Assembly (NCBI RefSeq): GCF_964355755.1
Contig: NC_092677.1
Location: 15,780,101-15,844,100 of the forward strand
Length of the DNA stretch: 64,000 nucleotides
Direction: 5' to 3'
From: Antedon mediterranea
Lineage: Eukaryota; Echinodermata; Crinoidea; Comatulida; Antedonidae
Shown here one piece after another: positions 45,445-56,000 of the stretch. The notes under the pieces were generated by a model. It ran no database searches, was not told the DNA's origin, and saw only the letters and a list, made by a program, of their open reading frames with translations. The translations under genes were made by a program, and so were the position numbers. The stretch's first letter is position 1. Each line of letters starts with the position of its first letter.

Positions 45445-48072
45445 ATGGGTTGGTCGTCGTCAACGTTCGTAGTCGTTCTGTTATTTTATGTATTAGTCTG
45501 TGTGAAAGCTGAAACCTTCACCGAAGGTAAGTTGTTATGTCTACATTAGGCGTATAAAGTATATTAAAACAGCATGATAAAAACATTTGACCAATTAAAA
45601 CTCAACATCCTGACGCAAAGCTACTCCACAATAGTTACAAACAATTACAATCCTGGTGTATTACCCGCTACTTACTTGGGCTCAAATCTAACCCCAATCT
45701 TGGTGGTCTGGAGGTAGGACGCTAGGATAGTGATCTGAAGGTCGTGGGTTCGAGTCCCATCCGAGAATTACTTGCGTATTTTTTTTGCAAGTATTCTCAA
45801 TGTACTTAGTATAAAGTACACATTACGTCAGCGTAGGGCAAAACATCTGACCCATTACTCAACACCCTGACGCAAAGCTACTCCACAGTAGTTACAAACT
45901 ATTACAATCTTATATTAAAAATGTTTAACCTTAAAAATACCTTGCTAAACAATAATGAAGGCATACACTTCTTATTGGGTACGAACATGAGGTATTTTTC
46001 CATGATGGTCATGAATACTGTATATATTTTATTGTTCAAATAGTAAAATCAATGCAAAGTATAAATTTTAAAAAAAACTATTGAAAAATATATGTCTTGA
46101 AAAAAAATAAATTTCATCATAAAAATAATTCTGTTTTTGTTAATCTTCTATTTATTCGTTGATATTTTGCGTTGATATACGATTTCCGGTATGATTTTTC
46201 TCTGCCTTCAGACTTTTACCTTTAATAGTGTTTGAAATACACGTGATAATGTTATCAATAAATAGACTGATAGTAAACATTTTTAAATGGGAAGATGCTA
46301 CAGTTTATATTGTCAATAGAAAACCACTGTTTTACGACAGTGCTTCTCAATTTAGTAAGACTGTTTTTGAACAAGAACTAGGCCTATTTTTTTTACAAAA
46401 AACACCGCTCGACTTTTTGACGTAACAGTTTTAATTGTTGTTCTATTTTTTATTATGCTTTTTCCTCATTGATATTCTCAGTTAATAATTTAATAAATAA
46501 TGATTTATTATCAATTATTACATTTTTCTAACGCAAAATAGTCTAAATCAACAAAATTGTAATTCTAAATTAAACTGTAGTACTTACATATTCCGGCCTG
46601 GATATGGGTTCCCAACGTCGTAGTGACCCATGCACGCAACCATCTAGTAAACAAAATTCCTAAATTTCCCTGCCGCCGACAAACGTACTCACTAATCTGC
46701 AAACAATTCTTCATCTATACACTATACATTTATTTATCGTAGAGGAAAGATTGTTTTGACCATTATTCAATGATAAATTGATTGTATTAAGCCTATACCC
46801 AGCCTGCATTGACAGCCAAAACGAAAACATTGTTTATTGATCAGGTCTGACAGACTATTGCTGGCTGCATACATCTCATAGACTCTCTTCTTACAGACTT
46901 ATTTTGGAGTTTGCGCTCAACAGTTACAATTACAATTCTAACTTTTTAAGCCATATAAATCATAAACCTCTTCCGTGTGATAAGTTTTGTAATGCTTCCG
47001 TCCTCTTTAACTGCCTAAATAAAGACGCGATGCGATGTGTACAGAAGAGATGGGTTCTTTAACGATGGAGAATTGTTTATTCTAATGACGTAGTTTATTT
47101 CTTTTCTTTTTACTAGAATGCTACACTCAACCAGAAGAGTGCGAAAATGGTGGAACGTGTTTGGTTACCTGGGATGATCTTAGGAATGTCGAATTCCATT
47201 GCCAATGTACAAAAGAGTATACAGGATTCACTTGCGATCTTTTGAGAATTTGTAAGATAATTGTTTGAAATTATGCTCTTTCACTTTTTAAATTAATACT
47301 GTAAAGCTTGAATCAATAGTTATATATTCAATTTTATTTTAAAAAAAGATTAACTTTCGATAAATTCACTAAGTATATTTCACTATTTCAATTGATAACG
47401 GAATTAACTATTCGTAAAGTGTAACGATGACATGAAAGTCTATTTTGTGTAGTATGCCTTATCTTAGTATGGTTTATCATACTGCTTTGCAGTAGTTAAG
47501 CATTATTCGGTTGGTACAATGCCCGCTGCCTTCGTTCTTTTGGCTCGAATCTAACTCTAGCCATATCACCAGTCATATTCGTAACTACAAAACGAGTATA
47601 GTTTTTGATCTATTTTGCACATTTTGCATTTGAATCAGGAATGATTCATGATTATAATATAATTATAGATTTATTGAAATTTACTAAAGTAATTTACTAA
47701 AATGCCAAGTCAATTTTTTGATGAATAGCAGTTTTTAAACTCCTCACTCGCCTTGATGTTACGCTATGCCTAGGCAGCCAAGCACCAAGCAACACTACCT
47801 GCGCTTCGCTCAAATTTACCGCAGTCATTATTTTGGACGCGCCTCAATATTTCGTTGCCATGCGAAACAGATTTTTACTGGCTTACGAAACCTCTCTAAT
47901 ATATAAATCGAACAACATTACATTATTGCGTATTGTTTTCTGAATAATAATGTACTTCGCATAAAGTAGAATTACGAGAAGGGCATATCTGACCATATTG
48001 ATGGTATTGCTTTTTTGTTTTTCTTTTATAGATGATGATAGTGAGAAAGGGTTCTTTTCACGAGATTCGTGA
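45445..48072 (+). CDS. small secreted single-EGF-domain peptide
   Basis: Three exons, 45445-45526, 47117-47251 and 48032-48072, join in phase (1-1-stop) to 85 aa. Exon 1 is a signal peptide: MGWSSS, then a hydrophobic [13 protein letters not shown] core, with likely cleavage after CVKA. Exon 2 is one EGF-like module with spacing C-x6-C-x5-C-x13-C-x-C-x8-C (CENGGTCLV, then [12 protein letters not shown]), the growth-factor-like layout. Exon 3 adds an acidic [14 protein letters not shown] tail and a stop. No transmembrane segment follows, so a secreted peptide is inferred rather than an EGFR-ligand precursor. The third exon has weaker support than the first two. It faces the SMPD3-like gene tail to tail. 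I do not recognise an orthologue. Confidence 0.6.
45578..45915 (+). mobile_element. tRNA-like SINE between direct repeats
   Basis: A segment at about 45705-45770 has an A-box-like TGGAGGTAGGACGC and a perfect B box GGTTCGAGTCC, as in tRNA-derived SINEs. It is flanked by roughly 70-bp imperfect direct copies (CCTGACGCAAAGCTACTCCA at 45611 and 45871), longer than a normal target-site duplication. It lies in intron 1 of the EGF peptide gene. Confidence 0.5.
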
Positions 48073-49960
48073 ACAGCTAATAATATAACTGATTAGAATC
48101 AAATAATAGGGCTAAATTGAAAAGAAAGTATGTCGGTAATTAGTAAAAGTTTTCTTGTATCACACAGCATGTCTTTTGTTTATTTTGTATTGTGTATTGA
48201 AGTTTATAACAGAAAAAAGAGCTACTAGTACTACCATTGAGGAAATACCGTATGCCTATTTCTTATGTAATGGTATTCTACTTGTCAGGAATTCCATGCA
48301 TTAAATGGTGAATTTGCTTAGAAAAATGTTTTATCAGTGATTCCAAAATGGCGGATCTTCGTATATTATGTCATTTTTTCATCACATTTTGTTTGCAGCC
48401 GTTCTCATTGATGGGCGATATTCCGCTTCTTTCCAGGTAAATACGTAGGCCTACAATACCTTTTGTTGTTGTTGAGCGTGAAGCGTACTTTTATTTTTGA
48501 TGATTATTCAGGTACATCAATTTACAAACATTCTGACAAGATCATCCAGATCTAGCTAGGCCATGAAAACAGAGCTATGGCTTTGCAAAGAACTTGTTGA
48601 CACCCACCCGTAAAAGCTCCTATTTTAACAATATCGTACTAATGTATCATAAACGGAATACTCATTATAACAAGGTGAAGCCCTTATCATATGTACAGAT
48701 TTCACCAACCCTAATGATTGTTTGTGGTCTAATGCTTAAAAGTATTTTATATCAGCTCTCTGATTTGTATATGGAAATACAATTTCTTTCCAAGTTAACC
48801 AAGAAAAGTCATTTTGCTATAAAGGTAATTTAATTGATGAATGTCACAAATAAATACACAACTCTAATCTAAAAGTTTTAAAGTTTATTTTAAGTTTTTA
48901 TACCGAAATTATCTAGGCTAGACTGTAGACCCACACTGTGCCTATAAAATACAAAATTAAAACATTTAACCCTACTGCCGTAATGAAACGATGTGCCTAT
49001 TTGTTCCAAATAAAACCTGTTTCTCAGCTGTGCTTTAGGCCTATCTCCACATAAAAAAATATTTGCCCAATATCATAAGAATATTTGGTAATACAGCATA
49101 TCATTTGTATTACATGCGGTGCCTGTGTACGAAAGCCTAGGTTAAGGTTTGGTTATGATGATACAAGGAGATCATGTGAAACACCTGTAATGCTGTAGGC
49201 CTATTATCGAATATTCCTATGGTACTTGAGAAATCTAGACACTGTACCGAGAATCTGATGAATATTATGTTACATTGTATTTATGCATGAATTAGGTATA
49301 AGAGTAACTTGAAAAAACATTTAAAGTAAGCGCAGCTGTACCACTTTTAACAAAAACAGCTTCCTTCATGTGACCTATGACGTATATACGAGTTGTAATT
49401 TGCATTTTACTATAAACGTTATGGTTTTATTAGCATTACGTTGTCATAATCTGTCCACATTTAATATTATTGCAGACTTAATTGCAATCATGATCGTCAT
49501 TTCCTATTGTTGCCGAGCACCGGTCTGAAGATAAAATTAAACTCTTGTCATTTATTATACGTATTAGGAGGCCTACCGTACTGCCATGCTCAATCACAAG
49601 CGGTTGACGTTGCATAAACACTGAGTAAATCCAGGAGATTTTATGACCACGAATCATGACTGCTGCCTGCATCACTTACAGCAACCTCTAAATCACTGAG
49701 ATAAAAAATGAAAAATTTTTAATCTGTCATTATACATATAGTAAGCGAGACGTAAGTCTCATAAAATGACAAAGACAAAATACAGGCTAGTTTCGAGTTA
49801 ATTTCGAGTGATATTCGATTATATGTAACCTAAATCACACTTGACGTATTATCTTACATTGTGAACACGTGACGAATTCCAGTGTAATTCTGTGTAAGGA
49901 GGAATGTCAATTTAAATTATTGTATGTGTGTACACGGACAGTTTTATAGCAGAGAAAAAC
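48073..49960. other. intergenic region between the EGF peptide gene and the SMPD3-like gene
   Basis: Both genes end here. Apart from a candidate signal-peptide exon at 48348-48436 no coding segment was recognised. The 3' UTRs of both neighbours should lie inside it. Confidence 0.45.
48348..48436 (+). CDS. possible first exon with a signal peptide (unlinked)
   Basis: AAAATGGCGG starts a 29-codon reading frame, MADLRILCHFFITFCLQPFS, followed by LMGDIPLLS and a good donor GTAAAT. Hydrophobicity suits a secretion signal. The only phase-compatible next exon I see begins at 48512 and stops after nine codons, so this may be a short peptide, a start for an unseen downstream exon, or chance. Confidence 0.2.
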
Positions 49961-52944
49961 TTACATAGACGATTCATAAAATATAAGTTGGTCTTTGCTT
50001 TGCCTGGTATCACCATCTTGCTGAGAATCGAGCTGAGACCACGTTGCCGGGCGTTGTGTTCCAGACGAGAAGACCATACTTAAAGGTATGTGGTCCGTCA
50101 GTGAAGTTAATTGGGTAACAAAATGAAACTCCTCACACATCTGTAAATACAAAATAAACATTAATATGAAACTGTATATGATTCTAGACTGTTCTAGACG
50201 GAGTGTTTACTTAATATTAGTAAAAAGATAAATATGTTGGAACATATGGCGTTTCATCGCTCGTATACTGTATTTTCAGACAAAAATTGACTAACATAAA
50301 AAAAGACAATAACTGCAGACTTTGGGCAAGTCTAGCATAACACGTCGAGTTGTGTGTATTCATTAACCATAGGCAACAATACGGTTTATGGGCAAATTAT
50401 GGCGTATAATGATGTCATAATATATGATATAAAATATATCTCCATTTCATTTTTATCATCTTATCATCATCTATATTCTTTGAAATTAGGTTTTTTAGGA
50501 TCATCTCCCTTTTCCTATGTTATGCATACGTTATTGTAACATCTTTAAATAAACATTATTGAATTTAATTGAATATCATCGTCCGGCCTCCGACCCGCTC
50601 ATCGCCGTCGTGTCATTAACAACGCTTCATCTATAATTATCCTTCTCCTTTTTAACAATAACATCATCCTAAATAATATCACCATGATAATAAATGACGT
50701 CATCATATGCAGTATTAATCATTTTAATGCAAAATTCTTTAGAGCGTTGAAGTCAGGTGTTTCACGTTAAACGATAAATGATTAAGCGATTAAAAGTGTT
50801 GTTTTATTTTTCATGAATAAAGTTAAATATTAAAGCTAGGTTTCCACTTCTTGGAAGAGACGCATCGCGTCGCGATCGATCGGATTACATACAGTGTTCT
50901 TACGTTGCATCCATGTGGGAACTTGTCTTTACATTGACCTTGATCTACACAGCCATATTCAATGATAGTGTTGCAATTACACAAGTTGAATATGCTTTTC
51001 GATGGGGTGGGAAGAAAGAGAACTGCATTTATTTACCCTGGCCTTATCATGACTACTAACCTGTTGATAATACGCATTGTCGTTATTATACAGAATCAAG
51101 TCAACTCTTCTACGACCATTGCCTTTAAAACGTTGGCAATCTTTTAAGGTTGATGGAGTCCCTCCACTTGCTGACGTCAGAAACACTTCAAGATCTTCCA
51201 CATATTTGCCTCGCAGCTGTACGTCTTCAAGGATTCTAATAAATGAATTGAAATTGTAATCATCATCAGTACAACCAAGGCAATCTAATAACTCCAGAGA
51301 TCAAATGGTTTATTTGTGGCTGCGACACGATCAATTCCACGCCCTAACAGACACAGATATTCTTTCGACATTTCAGAATGTGGTGTATTCACGGAAGCTA
51401 TCACCACACCGAGCTATGCGAGGGATGGGTATATCATGAACCGGATATACTACGATTATGTTTCGTCGAATAAAAAATCCGTATTGACAACGTGTATATT
51501 CCATCTGATGATCAATTCAGTAAACAAATTGGGAAGTGTTGTGTTTGATTACCTTTGTAGGCCTTCAGGGGTGCTAGCTTCCCTATCGTGTAGTTTACTA
51601 CTTTTAAGGACGGTCCCCACAGTCCATGAATGGTCCAAACCTGGCATCTGCCGACAAGGGTCCTGGTAAACTGAAAACAAGGGGTGATTGAAGTCTGTGA
51701 TATCCTCTGTAATAACAAAAAACAACAATCTCAACACAGGTTACATAGGTAGGAAGATATTACTACTGCTGATATAAAGTTTGCGGTACACCACGTATAT
51801 TAGTTATGGAAAGAACTATTGAGTTTCGGAACTAATATACGTGGTGTACCGCAAACTTTATACCAACATTTGATTTCGCGAAGGAAACATTCAAATAATA
51901 TATTACACTACTGCTCTTGATAAATGTATTTATATTCGCATTATTAACATTATAGTAATTATTGAATTTTCAAATTATTATGTATACAGAGACCAGCTAA
52001 CATGACGATAAATGACCATTAAAATGAGGGGAACAAAATTTGCATCAGCATAGTAAAAAACAATATTTTCGTATGGATTTTAAACTCATATTCTATTTTT
52101 AACGATTTATTTTTGATCCGCTAATAAGTAAGGGCTTATTCGGAGTACGTTCTAGAAATTAGTGATAGGTTAAGTAGCGTACGGTACATCGTATAATTGC
52201 ATCGTTTGTGACTGGTGATGTTGTGATAGTGTGAGATTGATGTATTAAAACGTGAACCGTAGAGCATGTGGAAACGGCTGCTTCATTTTTGACAGAAAAT
52301 TTTATCAATTACAATTATTAGTTGGTGTGCTTTTTTGAAACTATAATCAGCTATTTAAAGATGTATTTATTGTCACACAAAAACATGAAAATGAAGATTG
52401 TTAAAACTTTGACTTTGAAGAATAGGCAATTTTGTAATTTAATAAAGATAATACACTTATAAAAAGAAAAAATAAACGGTTATATTCAATCAAAAATCCA
52501 TTGACTACCAGTCAATTTGACCCTTTTTTCATTTGCCAAATTTTGGTCAAAGTTGATAACTATTATGAGACATTAAAATAGCATATTGCATCTTTAAAAT
52601 GGATAAACATTTGGTAACCTGCATAATTTCCATAATTCAATGATCAATTTGTCTTTGCTACAACATTGCATGTATTTCAAATAATGTTCCCCAGATAATA
52701 AAAGTCAATTAGTTGATGACATTAAACAATGTGTAAAAAAATTATTTTAGCTTGTTTAGCTCAAACGGTAAAATGGCTTATTTTCCAAAATGTAAACTCG
52801 TTTATTTTGATGTGTAAAGAAATGTTTAAAGCTTAATAATATTGAAATAAAATCATCGAAAGATGAGTAAATGAAAACCTCTATTTCCATGGGATAACAG
52901 TTTGGGTTGTTTTTTATTGAGTTAAGCTCTGTCTACACTATCAA

Positions 52945-53017
<73 letters not shown>

Positions 53018-56000
53018 ATACTACTACTATAAAAAAGTGTGATGTGCCCCAAAATGATTGTGATATGACGTTATCGGGTTCATATATGGGCACATCACAT
53101 CTTGTGTCACAAAAAGAGTGGACAAAAGGTTGTAGAGTGGACAAAATATCTTTTTGAAAACTATTATTACTTGGAGACATATTGTCAAAGTTAAAGTTTC
53201 CTGTAAGAACATCTAGCACTATACGTTCGTCTTCGTCTTCGACTGTGTTTCGAAATGTTTCCAGCCATGACATAATCTCTGTCATCTGTAGTGACCGGGT
53301 TTCATGATCTAAAAACAAAGTAATTGAAAAAAATAGGTATAATTAATAAGTATATATAATTTTAAATGGTAGCTTTTTGTCTCTATTTTAAAAGTAAAGT
53401 ATATCCCTTCTCGTCATAGCCATTAGTAATGTTGTCGAAAATGTGTTACCTACACCATATTATTTATTCAATGATTTTCGAGGATTTGCAAAAAAATACA
53501 GTATATAATATTATATCCCCGCCAAATTAACAGATGAGGCAAATTCTGGCAAAATCTCTCTTTATCTCTCTTATCTAATATTTTACCATGTGAAATGTAG
53601 TTACATTTTAAATTTCCATAACTTTCAGCAGATTAGTTTGTTTTAATCCTCCGTTAGTCTTTTGTGTTGGGTATAGTGATGTTATAAGGTATAAGTATAC
53701 AAGTAGGCCTACTTCTAAACGCCAAAAATGATAATGCTCTCTTTTTTATCATTTGTAATGCTAGGGAAAATTATAGTAAGTGCTAATGCCACCAGAGTGA
53801 AAATTACTTATGACAAATTGCGAAATAAAATTATTAATAAATAACCACTTAGCATGAATTGGTGTGGACAAGGTAAGCCAATTTGAATGTTACTATATGC
53901 ATTCTCTTATCCAATAACATAAATTTATGCGGGAGATTAATGTGTATTAACGCCCATGTAATTGTATTTCCATTATTGGCAGGTCGTCCCTGGATGGATG
54001 GATGCCATGTCTCGACATCTTCATTTTGCAATGTGTAACCGAACAATCCCGCCCAATCTATTTCATTTGTTTTCGGATGCTTTAGCAGGGAATTAATATC
54101 ACACTTCCCTGTTTAAATATATACACCTATTAAAGGGATAGTACACTCGGAGCCAAAAACCTGTCCTCTTAATGGGGATATCTCTTGAGTAGTGGCACCT
54201 CTATTCAGAGGAAATTAACAAAAAAACGAAATTGTCCTCTTAATCTCTTGTTTTTTGGAAAAACAAATATTCTAAAATGAACAATAATTGATTTAGATTA
54301 AAGGAATTGCAAAGAATTTGAAATTTAGCAGTCACATTTTCACCAATAATTTAATATTATAATATCCATTTTTGTAATATAATAACTAATTAAATTGTCC
54401 ATATGGTATAATACATTACAAAGAAAACAAAAAAGATAATTAATAAAATTATACTAAGTATTGTTAGGCACTCTGTTCTTTGTAGGGCGCCATATAAAAA
54501 CCTGTATAGAATAGAATAGAATTTGGTTATTTTGTTAAAACTTCAGATTTCATATGAAATAATTGCATCATGTGAGAATCTACTGCATTAGTATACCTTG
54601 TGTTGATTGAAGCTGTGTCGTTGATATGTATCCGACAAGTCTTTGGCCTTCTGAAGTTGTACCAATATGTACCTAGAAGAAGGGTGAACTTATTAGTGTC
54701 TAATGCTCTATCAACACTATCAAACTTTATGTGCCAAAAAGAAATGGGATGTACCGACGGACATGATGTCATATCGCTACCATATTTCAGCACAATCACT
54801 ACCATATTTGGGCACATCACACTTTTTTTCACATACAGTGTACAGAGCTTACGACAATGATTTATAACATTTATCTAAGTGCTGTTCTTCACATATTTTG
54901 TCCTGTATCACAGGCCAAGTATACAACATATCATGTGATGCAGGTATAATGCCAGTTGAGCGCTGACTTTGTATTAACAGCTAGTAGGCCCTCTGTATCT
55001 GGTAGGCCTATTTATATGGAACACATGCCATGGATAAAGTTAACGCATAGGCCTGAACTCGATTTAAACTACCGGGCCGTATCTTTTTATATGCTAGCTG
55101 AAATATGTAGGCCCCTATACTTCCAAACTTTAAATGTAATTGGTCATTTGCAATTTAAAATATTCATAGAAAAGAATGAGGCAACAATATATCATACACA
55201 TCAATGATGCTAACGGAATAATTGTGTTCATTAATTATATTAAGCGCTGTTTGATTCCAGTGCATTTAGTTTCTTGTGTTGATTAACATAATAGGAAATT
55301 GGTTTATTACTTTTCCATTACAACTGTATACAATCTCATTGTTGATACTTTATCATTATCATATCTATGATTTCAAATGTAGGCTACATTTTAGTAATAC
55401 AGTCGATCGATATGCATACAGTAGTGGGTATATACGACCATTTCCGTTCCATTTCCAATAGTGACCTTTTTCCACCCAAGACTTTTAATTACGCAGAACA
55501 GTAGGTTCTACTAATACTTCACCTCGAATTGCTTTATTTAGGATATGATTATATAAAGTGAAAACTAAAATTCATTGGAAATACCTAGACAATTACCACC
55601 TAGAAACAGTAACGATGTAATCTAAAACGATTGTCCCATTCTAGCCCACACCACCCCAACCCGTAACGTTTTTGAGACCCTATTCTAGCCCACTTTCTCC
55701 ACTCTAGTGTTGAGTTTGGAGCCCCACTTGGTAATTTGTTATTAGCTTTGTGTGTTAATGGGTTAAATCAATCTAATCCCATCGTTTGACTAGTCCTCGT
55801 GATTTATATTATTCCTTCCCAGGTAAATTACATTTTGCTTTTTCCGACACAACGTTAAACCTCAATTAACTTGACTAATTGTATGATTTCACTAATTTAG
55901 TAATTAAAAATTCCGAATTGCAGTAATGTCATTTATTAAAGTAGACGAACGATGATTTTCTGAGCTTAGATCGATTTTTCCGATTCACTGCATGTTGGAT

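Noticed and set aside
52941-53318. A continuous minus-strand frame in which SMPD3-like exon 3 runs on into a polyvaline tract
   Set aside because: The homologous part ends at 53171, where a GTAATA donor restores phase with the next exon; the polyvaline is the CTA array of a MITE.
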